A stretch of 43,413 nt of DNA from Fibrobacter sp. UWT2 (GCF_900142545.1 NZ_FRBF01000022.1:1-43413); one strand, 5' to 3'. Shown: positions 10,601 through 18,556, numbered from the stretch's first letter. The notes: generated by a model not told the origin, from the sequence alone. Made by a program: numbers and translations.

Positions 10601-12097
10601 GGTCGCCCGGTTGACCTGGGCGAAGCCGTGGGTGTGCTCGCTGCACAGTCCATCGGTGAACCGGGTACGCAGCTTACCCTCCGTACCTTCCACATCGGTG
10701 GTGCTTCTTCTCGTCTTACTGTCGAAAGTGACAAGAAGGCAACCGTCGATGGCCGCATCGAACTCGAACAGGTCGAAACTGTCGAACACGATGGCCAGAA
10801 GGTCGTTACCAGCCGCATGGCTGAACTCGTTATCTTTGACAAGACCGGCATCAACAAGGGTCGTTACCAGATTCCGTACGGCTCTATCCTCCATGTCGAA
10901 AACGGCGCCGCAGTTACTGCTGGCCAGGTAATGTTCGAATGGGATCCGTATAACAGCCCGATTATCAGTAACGTTTCTGGTAAGGTTGTTCTTACGGACA
11001 TGGTTGAAAACCGCACCTACCGTTCCGAAACTGACGAAGTGACGGGCGTGGAAACCTGGACCGTGATTAGCGACAAGCAGCACGGCAAGAAGGACCTCCA
11101 CCCGGCAGTTACCATCGTTGATTCTTCTAACACGAAGATCGGTAACTACATGCTTCCGGACGGCGCTATCCTTACCGTTAAGGCTGGCGACATGGTGACC
11201 GTCGGTCAGACTGTTGCAAAACTTCCGCGCGCTGCCGGTAAGACCCGCGATATTACGGGTGGTCTTCCGCGCGTGGCCGAACTCTTCGAAGCTCGTATTC
11301 CGAAGAACAAGGCATTCATCGCTCCGATCGACGGTCTCGTCGAAAAGATCGAAGAAGTCCGCAACAACCAGGTAGTTTATATTAAGATGGATGACCAGGA
11401 AGAGAAAGTGCTGGTTCCCCGCGGCGTCCATCTGGCGGTCAACGAAGGTGACCGTGTCCACATTGGTCAGAAGATCAGTGAAGGCAGCCTGGATCCCCAC
11501 GATATCCTCGACGTCCTTGGTCCTGAAGAGGTCCAGCGTCACTTGGTGAACGAAATCCAGGCGGTGTACCGCCTGCAGGGTGTGGCTATCGCAGATAAGC
11601 ACATCGAATGTATCGTCCGCCAGATGATGCGTAAGGTGAAGGTCAAGGATTCCGGAGACTCCGAACTGCTTCCGGGCGAAGAAATTTCCAAGGCCCGTCT
11701 CCGCGCAGAGAACGACCGCTTGGTCGCACTCGGCAAGACTCCGGCGACCTTCACGCCGATGCTCCTTGGTATCACGAAGGCATCCTTGGCGACAGACAGC
11801 TTCATTTCTGCCTGCTCGTTCCAGGAGACCACCAAGATCCTTACCCGCGCTTCCATCGAAGGTAGCGTTGACCCGCTCCTGGGTCTTAAGGAAAACGTGA
11901 TTATGGGTCGTCTTATTCCGTGCGGTACTGGCGCACGCCACCTGAGGAACGTCCAGGTGGTGGATGCCGATGCCGAACTGGATGCCGCGGCTCGGCCTAT
12001 GGGTATCCAGGGCGATTATACCGTGTCTGACGATAACGATATCCAGATGTTGGATAACGAAATCGGCATCAATGACGATGATGATTCGGATAATTAA
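7652..12097 (+). CDS. rpoC: RNA polymerase subunit beta-prime
   Basis: A 1481-residue beta-prime subunit. The start is set at ATG 7652 because GGAG (7639-7642) is 9 nt upstream; an in-frame ATG at 7637 inside rpoB would add only five residues and has no site of its own. The N-terminal zinc site is C63, C65, C78 and C81. The catalytic magnesium loop NADFDGDQ has Asp515, Asp517 and Asp519. A second cysteine cluster lies in the CDSRNGVCSKCYG region. The protein ends in an acidic tail rich in Asp. The rpoB stop at 7650 is 1 nt before this start. Confidence 0.98.
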   Translation: MVEEIERDNSGDISIHLAAPEMIRSWSHGEVTKPETINYRSFKPEKDGLFCEKIFGPVKNWECNCGKFKRIRYKGVVCDRCGVEVTHSNVRRKYMGHIELAIPLTHTWFVRNQPCVIGALLNLSTKDLDNIIYYEKYVVIDPGDADLEPNALIDEAQYQDLTNEGRTFDAKMGASAIKQLLDRVDLTALSAELRTQAMSKSKTKQEDALKRLKVVDSFLKSQRDSFRSYYEDPEKAQKADSQQPWLRGLAEAVAEFKANYEAKHDNFVVADAYEEFRKMYPSEARLLANQPSWMILDVLPVIPPDLRPLVPLEGGRFATSDLNELYRRVINRNNRLKKLIDLRAPNVILCNEKRMLQEAVDQLFDSGRRTARTGSARPMKSLAELLKGKQGRFRMNLLGKRVDYSGRSVIVVGPELRMHQCGLPKRMALELYKPFIIHRLEEEGIVYTLKSAKKYVDAERPEVWDILEEIIEDHPVMLNRAPTLHRLGIQAFYPRLIEGNAIRLHPLVCTAFNADFDGDQMACHLPLSFETQLECRVLMLSSNNILHPASGQPIAVPGQDIVLGLYYLTKPRPARKGEGMHFFDSAEAVRAYENGVVDLNAIVYLKLKAGKKIYMGALEKDAVCLRESADDNGNIEQAVKAGEKIKFLTLKEDNVIKTTVGRIIFNEFVPKELGYANETFGKKVIAKSIDDLYRRTGNRVTVDYLDDLKANGYKWATRAGSSVAIAEMVIPKEKQEMLDKAAEQVSRIRGLYEDGVITDGERYNQTIDVWSKTTSEVAAKQWDLLSSDRDGFNPVYMMADSGARGSREQIKQLSGMRGLMQKPIKQLGGQEVIENPIKSCFREGLNVMEYFISSHGARKGLADTALKTADAGYLTRRLVDVGQDLVITEEDCGTTNGIEVSAFKDGDDTVIALEERLLGRAPVDDIKHPVTGEVIVKAGELVTERDLPKISATGLEHIKMRSVLTCDSRNGVCSKCYGRMLASGRPVDLGEAVGVLAAQSIGEPGTQLTLRTFHIGGASSRLTVESDKKATVDGRIELEQVETVEHDGQKVVTSRMAELVIFDKTGINKGRYQIPYGSILHVENGAAVTAGQVMFEWDPYNSPIISNVSGKVVLTDMVENRTYRSETDEVTGVETWTVISDKQHGKKDLHPAVTIVDSSNTKIGNYMLPDGAILTVKAGDMVTVGQTVAKLPRAAGKTRDITGGLPRVAELFEARIPKNKAFIAPIDGLVEKIEEVRNNQVVYIKMDDQEEKVLVPRGVHLAVNEGDRVHIGQKISEGSLDPHDILDVLGPEEVQRHLVNEIQAVYRLQGVAIADKHIECIVRQMMRKVKVKDSGDSELLPGEEISKARLRAENDRLVALGKTPATFTPMLLGITKASLATDSFISACSFQETTKILTRASIEGSVDPLLGLKENVIMGRLIPCGTGARHLRNVQVVDADAELDAAARPMGIQGDYTVSDDNDIQMLDNEIGINDDDDSDN

Positions 12098-12107
12098 CCC
12101 GAGATAC

Positions 12108-12136
12108 TTGAAAAAAATTGGAAAAGAAACTATATT
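12108..12136 (+). promoter_or_regulatory. Promoter for rpsL-rpsG
   Basis: TTGAAA (12108-12113), a 17-nt spacer and TATATT (12131-12136) form a good sigma-70-type promoter in the 66-nt gap between rpoC and rpsL. It would let the two small-subunit genes be transcribed apart from rpoBC. The same TATATT or TATTTT -10 type recurs in front of other genes in this window. Confidence 0.65.
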
Positions 12137-12163
12137 TGCACTCCAAAATCTAGGAGATTAACA

Positions 12164-12553
12164 GTGCCAACTATTCAACAGCTCGTCCGCAACGGACGTG
12201 AACAGATCTGCAACAAGACCGCTTCCGTGGCCTTGAAGTCCTGCCCCCAGAAGCGCGGTGTTTGCACCCGCGTGTACACCAGCACCCCGAAGAAGCCGAA
12301 CTCTGCTCTTCGTAAGATCGCCCGTGTGCGTCTTTCCAACAAGATGGAAGTGACCGCATACATTCCTGGTGAAGGCCACAACCTCCAGGAACACTCCATC
12401 GTGCTCATCCGCGGTGGTCGTGTGAAGGACGTCCCCGGTGTTCGTTACCACATCATCCGTGGTACTTTGGATACCCAGGCTGTGAACGGTCGTCAGAACG
12501 GCCGCTCCAAGTACGGTGTTAAGAAGAAAGGTGCCGCTCCGGCCAAGAAGTAA
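12164..12553 (+). CDS. rpsL: 30S ribosomal protein S12 (GTG start)
   Basis: A 129-residue S12, the decoding-centre protein. The initiation codon is GTG at 12164 behind TAGGAGATTAACA, and MPTIQQLVR fixes the start. The [10 protein letters not shown] loop has Lys43 and Lys44, and Lys88 is present in [10 protein letters not shown], so the streptomycin-contact residues are of wild type. It is followed 12 nt later by rpsG. The usual next genes fusA and tuf do not follow. Confidence 0.97.
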   Translation: MPTIQQLVRNGREQICNKTASVALKSCPQKRGVCTRVYTSTPKKPNSALRKIARVRLSNKMEVTAYIPGEGHNLQEHSIVLIRGGRVKDVPGVRYHIIRGTLDTQAVNGRQNGRSKYGVKKKGAAPAKK

Positions 12554-12565
12554 GGAAGGTAGAAT

Positions 12566-13042
12566 ATGTCTAGAAGAAGAAAGGCTCTCCATCGCTCCAT
12601 CCTCCCGGATCCGCGTTACAAGTCCACGCTCGTTACCGAACTCGTCGGTGTCGTGCTGAAGCAGGGCAAGAAGACTATCGCTGAACAGATTGTCTATACC
12701 GCTCTCGAAACCCTCGGCCAGAAGCTCGAAGGCCCGGAAACTCCGCTTGAAAAGTTCGAAATCTGCCTCGAAAACATCAAGCCGCGTCTCGAAGTGAAGT
12801 CCCGCCGTATCGGTGGTGCAAACTACCAGGTTCCGATGGAAGTTGCACCGGATCGCGCCAAGGCTCTCGCTCTCCGTTGGTTGCTCGACGCTGCCCGTAA
12901 CCGCAACGAAGCCAACATGGCTGACCGCCTTGCTGCAGAACTCGTTGCTGCCAAGAACGGTGAAGGCAACGCTGTCCGCAAGAAGAACGACACGCACAAG
13001 ATGGCCGAAGCCAACAAGGCTTTCGCTCACTTCCGTTTCTAA
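12566..13042 (+). CDS. rpsG: 30S ribosomal protein S7
   Basis: A 158-residue S7, which nucleates assembly of the 30S head and binds the 3' domain of 16S rRNA. The start MSRRRKALHR and the stretch IKPRLEVKSRRIGGANYQVP are diagnostic, and the C-terminal DTHKMAEANKAFAHFRF matches the family end. A strong terminator lies 35 nt after the stop, closing the large cluster; fusA is not next. Confidence 0.97.
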   Translation: MSRRRKALHRSILPDPRYKSTLVTELVGVVLKQGKKTIAEQIVYTALETLGQKLEGPETPLEKFEICLENIKPRLEVKSRRIGGANYQVPMEVAPDRAKALALRWLLDAARNRNEANMADRLAAELVAAKNGEGNAVRKKNDTHKMAEANKAFAHFRF

Positions 13043-13076
13043 TTCTTGCATTAGCACAGAATTATCCTAGAGGAAG

Positions 13077-13102
13077 GGCTCGCTGTAAACAGCGAGCCTT
13101 TT
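13077..13102 (+). terminator. Intrinsic terminator after rpsG
   Basis: GGCTCGCTG (13077-13085) pairs perfectly with CAGCGAGCC (13090-13098) across a TAAA loop and is followed by TTTTCTGTTTT. This closes the ribosomal protein and RNA polymerase supercluster. Confidence 0.9.
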
Positions 13103-13219
13103 CTGTTTTGTGCCGTTTATCCTTGCGTTTTTCCCGTTTATCAAAGGATTGGGCTTGGGGAGGTCTTTCCCGGGGAAAAGGAATTACTTTTAGGGAGAAT
13201 TTGTTGTGATAGGAATTTT

Positions 13220-13888
13220 ATGGGTCGGTTAGGTAGATTTACTTTGTCTGTGCTGCTTTTCACTGCAGTGTCTGCGGTGCATGCCTTTGCGCAGCCGGCC
13301 GAAGTGGACGAACCCGTTTTGCAGGATTATTGCCCTAGCTGCGATGACAACAAGACGCCTGAATATATGCCGTATGGGTTTACGGCGGAGATCGCCTATG
13401 CAGGGCCGACCGTATTGAGGATGCAACTTTTGGGGTTGCGTATTTTTTCTATAAAGAAAAAGGCTCTTATTGGATTGCCCCTGATTGCTGCGGATATCGA
13501 TTTTGATGAGTGGAATGAAGGGTGGAAGATTTCCGATGAAGGTATATTAGGTTTTTTCATCTGTTTTGCCGCCATAGAAGGGGGTGGTGACCTTGGAACT
13601 TGGCTGGGTTATCTCTTGTTCGGTAATATGTATTACCCCTTGACAGAAGATGCTAGTATCGGATTGTTCGAATCGCATCATATTGTAGATTACCTGATTT
13701 ATGATACGAGCCTTGGAAAACCCTGGGAATTCGGCTTCTCGGAAGCGGCGGGCGTCAAGTTCATTTATAGTAAAAGTAGAACGGGTGACGTGTACTATCT
13801 TGACGTGGGCGCTAATGTTCGGTTGACGAATAAGGCATTCCGCTTCGGAGCGTTTGTACAGTTTGGATTCACTGGAACACATACGTAG
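13220..13888 (+). CDS. Hypothetical exported protein, possibly outer-membrane
   Basis: A 222-residue protein that I do not recognise. It begins with a clear signal peptide: MGRLGRF, then a hydrophobic run, then a VHAFA-Q cleavage region near residue 25. The mature part starts with a CPSC pair (YCPSCDDN). It has alternating aromatic and polar segments and ends with RFGAFVQFGFTGT, which resembles the strands of a small beta-barrel, but barrel topology is only a guess. It stands alone between the rpsG terminator and the GH8 gene, about 175 nt after rpsG, so it is probably its own unit. Confidence 0.6.
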   Translation: MGRLGRFTLSVLLFTAVSAVHAFAQPAEVDEPVLQDYCPSCDDNKTPEYMPYGFTAEIAYAGPTVLRMQLLGLRIFSIKKKALIGLPLIAADIDFDEWNEGWKISDEGILGFFICFAAIEGGGDLGTWLGYLLFGNMYYPLTEDASIGLFESHHIVDYLIYDTSLGKPWEFGFSEAAGVKFIYSKSRTGDVYYLDVGANVRLTNKAFRFGAFVQFGFTGTHT

Positions 13889-14038
13889 ACAAAAAAACTA
13901 ACACAAAATTGCAGAATTTGCTCAAATTTGGGCGTTTAAAACCGAACAACGCAAATAGTTGGACTTTTATTGCTTTTGTATACAGCGGGATTTATCTTTG
14001 CGGTAAAGGGTAAAAACAAAACACTTATGGGAGTGAAA

Positions 14039-14072
14039 ATGAAAAAAACACCTGAAATCCTTTGCCGGCATT
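14039..14072 (+). other. Frameshifted signal-peptide start of the GH8 gene (A7 run)
   Basis: ATG at 14039 has a good ribosome-binding site (GGGAG, 14029-14033) and is followed by seven A residues (14042-14048). With seven A the frame runs out of phase and ends near 14152. With six A it would read MKKHLKSFAGILASAACLGAF, a textbook signal peptide joined in frame to the GH8 enzyme. An in-frame TGA at 14040-14042 prevents the enzyme frame from starting further upstream. The cause may be a sequencing error, a phase-variable tract or polymerase slippage. Confidence 0.75.
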
Positions 14073-15743
14073 TTGGCGTCTGCCGCTTGCCTTGGCGCAT
14101 TCGCGACCACCACATCGATGGCTGCAGAAACCTACGCAGGAACCTTCTTTGACGAAAACGGAGCCTATTACGGTCCGGATTGCGACAAGGATAAAAACTA
14201 TTCCGGTGCCTATTATACGGGTAATTACGAAAGCCCGTTCAAAAAGGTTTTGGGCAAGACCGATGCCGAAATTCAGGAAAAGATGGATGCCCTTTGGAAT
14301 CATTATTTTAAGGGTGATGATAATTCCAAGGTTTATTATGACAGGGGTAGCGAAGCCTACATCAAGGACATTAACAACAACGACGTCCGTTCAGAAGGCA
14401 TGTCTTACGGCATGATGATTGCCGTGCAGACGGGTCACAAAGAAGAATTCGACAAGCTCTGGAACTGGGCGAAGAACCACATGTGGCACAAAAGTGGCGG
14501 CTGGGACGGCTATTTCGCATGGCAGCGTAACGACAGCGGTACTGGTGGCGATGACAACTGCGCACCTGATGGCGAAATGTACTTTATGATGTCTTTGCTT
14601 TTCGCAGCCAACCGCTGGAACGACAGCAAGTACATGGAAGATGCCCAGTACATCTTGAAAAAGATGTGGGACAACGGCCAGCATAGCCTTTTCAACCCGC
14701 AACACTATGTGATTACATTCCAGCCGCAGGGTAACGAAAACAACTTCTCTGACCCGTCTTATGACTTGCCGGCATACGTCGATCTTTTCGCCCGTTGGTC
14801 CACCTCCAATCAGGACAAGTGGTCTAAGGCCGCGAAGGCAACGCGCGATCACTTGTACAAGTCTTCCAACACCAAGTCTGGCTTGTTCAGCGACTATAAC
14901 AACTTTGACGGAACCCCGCACGGCGTAAGCTACAATGGTAACGCCGAAAAGTACATGTACGATGCCATGCGCTGTGCCATGAACTTCGGTATGGACTACT
15001 ATCTGTTCGGTGTTGATTCTGCCCGTCAAGAAGAAATGGCCCGCCGCATTATCGATTTCTTTGAAAAGGATGGCTACAAGCACGCCCGCTTTAACTGGGA
15101 TGGCTCTAATCCGCAGGAACAGTATACGCAAGGCGAAGCCGGTGCAAATGCAGTTGCTGCCATGGTTTTGATTAACGATTCCAAATACGATGCCGCCGTC
15201 AAGAAAAACTTGGAGTTGGCATGGGATACTAAGTTCATGACCGGTCAGTACCGCTACTACGATGGCCTGGTGCATTACCTTGCCATGCTCCACTTGAGCG
15301 GCACCTTCAAGATTTGGAAGCCGAAGCCGAATGTCGAATCTGAAGAAAAGACCATTACCGAAACCGAAATCAACGGCGTGACCTATAACGACGGCGACAA
15401 GATCGATTACTTCGAAGGTTGCAAGCTCTACAAGGCAACGATTGCTGCAAAGTCTACTCCGGACTCTACCGTTACGAAGCCTGATTCTACCATCACTTCG
15501 CCGGATTCGACGATTTCCATTGGCGCTTCTGTTGCCTTGAACAACAACGTTCGCGTGTGGTCCACCAACAGCGCAATCGTTATCGAAAACGCACCGGCAG
15601 GCACCAAGTATACGGTCACTGACCTCAACGGTCGCGTGCTCTCGGCATCGAAGATTGCAACTTCGACCCAGGAAGTCCGCCTCGCCAAAACGGGCCCGAT
15701 GCTTGTCATTGTCGGCAACAAGGCATACAAGGTCGTGAAATAG
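14073..15743 (+). CDS. Glycoside hydrolase family 8 enzyme, probably xylan-active (5' frameshift)
   Basis: The open frame is 556 residues from a TTG at 14073; the natural start is probably ATG 14039 in another frame. The (alpha/alpha)6 barrel of GH8 is indicated by RSEGMSYGMMIAV, whose Glu (codon 14394-14396) matches the general acid, and by the APDGEMYFMMSLLFAANRW block, the family signature in the form I recall from reducing-end exo-oligoxylanases. Xylan oligosaccharides are therefore more likely substrates than cellulose, but this is inference. After about residue 400 come a spacer with repeated PDST units and a C-terminal domain (TVTDLNGRVL to NKAYKVVK) that resembles a type IX secretion sorting domain. 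It is convergent with the GH26 gene across a shared terminator. Confidence 0.85.
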   Translation: MASAACLGAFATTTSMAAETYAGTFFDENGAYYGPDCDKDKNYSGAYYTGNYESPFKKVLGKTDAEIQEKMDALWNHYFKGDDNSKVYYDRGSEAYIKDINNNDVRSEGMSYGMMIAVQTGHKEEFDKLWNWAKNHMWHKSGGWDGYFAWQRNDSGTGGDDNCAPDGEMYFMMSLLFAANRWNDSKYMEDAQYILKKMWDNGQHSLFNPQHYVITFQPQGNENNFSDPSYDLPAYVDLFARWSTSNQDKWSKAAKATRDHLYKSSNTKSGLFSDYNNFDGTPHGVSYNGNAEKYMYDAMRCAMNFGMDYYLFGVDSARQEEMARRIIDFFEKDGYKHARFNWDGSNPQEQYTQGEAGANAVAAMVLINDSKYDAAVKKNLELAWDTKFMTGQYRYYDGLVHYLAMLHLSGTFKIWKPKPNVESEEKTITETEINGVTYNDGDKIDYFEGCKLYKATIAAKSTPDSTVTKPDSTITSPDSTISIGASVALNNNVRVWSTNSAIVIENAPAGTKYTVTDLNGRVLSASKIATSTQEVRLAKTGPMLVIVGNKAYKVVK

Positions 15744-15776
15744 TAAAGCTTCTATTTAAGGCTTGTATATAAAAAG

Positions 15777-15806
15777 TCCCGAAAGGAAAACCTTTCGGGA
15801 TTTTTT
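15777..15806. terminator. Bidirectional terminator between GH8 and GH26 genes
   Basis: TCCCGAAAGG (15777-15786) pairs perfectly with CCTTTCGGGA (15791-15800) across AAAA. An A5 tract lies just before the stem and a T6 tract after it, so it can stop transcription from both the + strand GH8 gene and the minus-strand GH26 gene. Confidence 0.92.
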
Positions 15807-15829
15807 GGTTGTTTGGGTTGGAGTGATGA

Positions 15830-16978
15830 TTATTGTTTAATAGAAAGTTTGTAAATGCTCCGTGTATTTGCCTCGGGTGCGTCGATAGCGTGTACGCCCG
15901 GGGTGAAGTGCTGTACGGCGCTCTGCCACAGGATGCGCCCCTGGTAGTCGAACTGCACGACGCTTGCCTTTAGCGCTTTGTCGGTTTGCACGTAGAGCTT
16001 GCCGTCTTGCAGGCGAAAGGAGCTATCGGCGGCCCTCCCGGTAGGCTTGATAGCCGTGTTACTCTCCAAAGCCTTCATTTTGGCGATGCCGGCCTTCCAG
16101 GCGTCAACGGCGGCCTGCGAGGTGTTGAGCGCCCAGTCGCCTTCGTTGGCTTCTTTGCTCTGGCTGAACCACATCACCGCGAATACGCGGGAGAAGTCCG
16201 TGGTAAAATGCTCGAACATGTCGGTAATCCATTCGGCCTTATTCCCGCCGAGTTCGGAGCTCGAAATTTCGGCGATGAAGAGTGGCTTGTCGATGTTCGC
16301 GAGCGCGTTGTACGCCTTCTTGAATACCTGCGTGAATGTCTGCCAGCTGGACCAGCTCTGGCATTTGCCCCAGTTGTAGCCGTCGATGGAGATGTAGTCG
16401 ACGTATTCGTCGCCGGGGTAGTTGCCGGTGAGCGTTGTGCCCGTTCCTGCGTTAGAAGCGTTGGTGGTCCAGACCCATTTTACGTTAGTGACGTTTTCTT
16501 CGCGGAAGATATTCACGATATGGCGGAATGCCTCGGCGACATTCGCGTCGGTATTCCCGGCGCCAGCCTTACCCACGCCCCAGTCGTACCAGTCGCCGTT
16601 CGCTTCGTGGAGCGGCCTGAGCCAGATTTCTTCGCCGTAGTTCTTGACCCCTTTCGCATAGTCGCGAATATAGGTGTCGGCCTTACCGTCGACCAGGTCC
16701 TGGGCGTTGTAGCCGTTCGCCATCCAGGTGACCACCAGTGTGGAACCGTTTTCCTTGGCGACGTTGGCGTATTCTTCGGTTGCGTTCCAGTCGTTGATGT
16801 CGAAGAGCGCAAAGTAGCTGATCAGGTCGAGGTGCGTGCCCTGCAAATCCTGGAACGCCTGCACGTTCTGTTGCGTGGGCTGCGGATACTGACCCGGGCC
16901 ACCGACCCATGCGCCGACCTGGAATGCCATGGCCGCGACAGGTGCGACACACATAGAGAGGAATAATTTCTTGTTCAT
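15830..16978 (-). CDS. Glycoside hydrolase family 26 enzyme (beta-mannanase or mixed-link glucanase)
   Basis: A 382-residue secreted protein with a signal peptide (MNKKLFLSMC, hydrophobic core, cleavage near residue 18-20). The TIM-barrel motifs of GH26 are clear: RPLHEANGDWYDWG holds the acid/base Glu125 and FIAEISSSE holds the nucleophile Glu237. Family 26 cleaves beta-1,4-mannan, or in some branches beta-1,3-1,4-glucan or beta-1,3-xylan, and the sequence alone does not decide. The last 60 residues (VVQFDYQGRILW to YKLSIKQ) look like a type IX-type sorting domain. The gene is divergent from the dual winged-helix regulator, and a 13-nt palindrome lies 14 nt upstream of its start codon, suggesting local repression. 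Confidence 0.9.
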   Translation of the reverse strand: MNKKLFLSMCVAPVAAMAFQVGAWVGGPGQYPQPTQQNVQAFQDLQGTHLDLISYFALFDINDWNATEEYANVAKENGSTLVVTWMANGYNAQDLVDGKADTYIRDYAKGVKNYGEEIWLRPLHEANGDWYDWGVGKAGAGNTDANVAEAFRHIVNIFREENVTNVKWVWTTNASNAGTGTTLTGNYPGDEYVDYISIDGYNWGKCQSWSSWQTFTQVFKKAYNALANIDKPLFIAEISSSELGGNKAEWITDMFEHFTTDFSRVFAVMWFSQSKEANEGDWALNTSQAAVDAWKAGIAKMKALESNTAIKPTGRAADSSFRLQDGKLYVQTDKALKASVVQFDYQGRILWQSAVQHFTPGVHAIDAPEANTRSIYKLSIKQ

Positions 16979-16991
16979 ATAAACCCCGATA

Positions 16992-17004
16992 GGCGTTAAA
17001 CGCC
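16992..17004. promoter_or_regulatory. Palindromic operator candidate upstream of the GH26 gene
   Basis: GGCGTT-A-AACGCC is a perfect 6+1+6 inverted repeat. It begins 14 nt before the GH26 start codon in the region shared with the divergent regulator gene. A repressor bound there would block GH26 transcription. It could alternatively be a small hairpin in the GH26 5' leader. Seen: the palindrome. Inferred: binding by the neighbouring regulator. Confidence 0.45.
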
Positions 17005-17109
17005 GGTGATGTTGTTTTACGTTTTAAAGATATGTTCGGGATTTTGTGAAATATGATTTAATTGTTTATATTTATATTAAAGTGTATCTAGTGTTATAGC
17101 GGAGGCTCC

Positions 17110-18429
17110 ATGACTGTCGATGAATTTTGCAAGTGGATAGAATCGTCCGGATTCAAGGACGGCGCAAGGCTTCCATCTGTGCGCAAGGTGGCTGCGTCAT
17201 TGCATGCCTCGACCTTTACGATCTTCCAGGCGTACAAGCGCTTGGTAGAACAAGGGAAAATCTACGGAGAGCACGGTAATGGTTACTTTTGGGGCCAAAA
17301 GCCCGAAATCGTGGTAGACGCGAGCGAACACGAAACTGAACGCTTGGAGCGCCTGCTTTTAGAAGACTGGAAATCCGGCAAGATTTCGGTAGACAGTACG
17401 CTGCCGTCGATTAAGGACTTGTGCTTAGTTTACAGGACCACGTCGGGCTCCATGAGCCGTACCCTTGAAATGCTGCGTGAAAGGGGAGTGCTCGACCGCA
17501 AGGGCCGCGGGCGTTACTACTTCAAGAATACAAGGTCGTCTGCGTCCAACTTGAAGGAAATCCTCTTGATTATGCGTTGCAATCCGAACGGGGATTTTAA
17601 CGGGCTTGGCGAACGTGAACTGACGTTCATGCAGAAGGTGTATGCCGAGGCGCGTCGCAACAAACTTAAAGTCAAGGCGCTCGGGTATTATGAAAAAGAG
17701 GGCCTTTTTCTAGATGCCGCCGGAAACCGGGTCAGGCTGGAGGACTGCGGCGAATACTTCGGTGCCGTCGTTTCGACCATGCTGGTGTTCAATATAAGCA
17801 AACTCTTTGCCTTGCTTGCCTGCACGCGGTTCCCGATTTCGGTGTGGTGGGAGCACCCGCTATACGACATTCCCCGCGCGTTAAAAAAAGAAAAGCGCTA
17901 TGCGTTTTTCAACTTGGCCTTTGGTGATTTTCCGGGGCGCGCGGTGGGGCGGTTCCTGAAAGAAAAGGGAATGGAGCGTGTCGCCTTTATTTCGCCTTAC
18001 CACATGAGTATGTGGTCGAGGGACCGCCTGAAAGGACTCAAGAAGGTGGGGCTCGATGTAATCGAGGCAACCGATGCGAGCCATGCGAGCCATTTTGATT
18101 TTATGCAGGAGAAGGGGGCGTACGAACTTTTCAGCCGTATTTTGCTTAAGCTGGTGAAAGAGATCCCGCCTGTAGATGCGTGGGTCGTGTCTAACGACAG
18201 GGTAGGGGTGGAACTTTTGTCGCTTGTGGAGCAGGGTAAGCTCAAACGCCCGCCTTACATGGTATCGTTTGATAATTCTAACGACAGTTACCGCAACCGC
18301 CTGGATTCCTTTGAGTTCAGCCTCGATGCCCTTGCGGAACAGTCTGTGTTTCATCTGATTTCCCCTGGCGTTACTTTGTACAAAAAAGACGATTTTCGTG
18401 AACTTTCGGGGCATGTCGTGGAAAAATGA
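17110..18429 (+). CDS. Transcriptional regulator with two GntR-type winged helices and a LacI-type sensor domain
   Basis: A 439-residue protein. The first winged helix (about residues 1-65) has LPSVRKVAASLHAST, a GntR-type recognition helix, and the wing IYGEHGNGYFW. A second similar unit follows at residues 78-140, with LPSIKDLCLVYRTTSGSMSRTLE and the wing LDRKGRGRYYF. From about residue 150 a periplasmic-binding-protein-like domain follows (ILLIMRCNP, later GMERVAFISPYHMS and a PVDAWVVSNDRVGVE strand), as in LacI-family regulators. Such proteins sense a sugar and control nearby catabolic genes. It is divergent from GH26, so control of that gene is the simplest guess. The doubled DNA-binding domain is unusual. 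Confidence 0.8.
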   Translation: MTVDEFCKWIESSGFKDGARLPSVRKVAASLHASTFTIFQAYKRLVEQGKIYGEHGNGYFWGQKPEIVVDASEHETERLERLLLEDWKSGKISVDSTLPSIKDLCLVYRTTSGSMSRTLEMLRERGVLDRKGRGRYYFKNTRSSASNLKEILLIMRCNPNGDFNGLGERELTFMQKVYAEARRNKLKVKALGYYEKEGLFLDAAGNRVRLEDCGEYFGAVVSTMLVFNISKLFALLACTRFPISVWWEHPLYDIPRALKKEKRYAFFNLAFGDFPGRAVGRFLKEKGMERVAFISPYHMSMWSRDRLKGLKKVGLDVIEATDASHASHFDFMQEKGAYELFSRILLKLVKEIPPVDAWVVSNDRVGVELLSLVEQGKLKRPPYMVSFDNSNDSYRNRLDSFEFSLDALAEQSVFHLISPGVTLYKKDDFRELSGHVVEK

Positions 18430-18508
18430 CGGTTTTTTCTGCCAACCATTAATCACTAAATCTTCACATTTTTTCTTCCGACTGTCTACTTCCTACTTCC
18501 TACTTTTT

Positions 18509-18514
18509 TATATT
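18509..18514 (+). promoter_or_regulatory. Possible -10 element of the enolase gene
   Basis: TATATT lies 43 nt upstream of the enolase start, after a pyrimidine-rich stretch that contains a tandem repeat of CTTCCTA. No good -35 hexamer is seen at 17 nt. The assignment rests on similarity to the -10 elements before rpsL and rubrerythrin. Confidence 0.35.
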
Positions 18515-18556
18515 TAAGGCACAAAATTTTTTTCACTTTAACAGAAGGTTAATAAA

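Noticed and set aside
13970-14152. 60-codon frame starting before the GH8 gene
   Set aside because: It is the out-of-frame reading of the broken GH8 signal peptide, not a separate gene.
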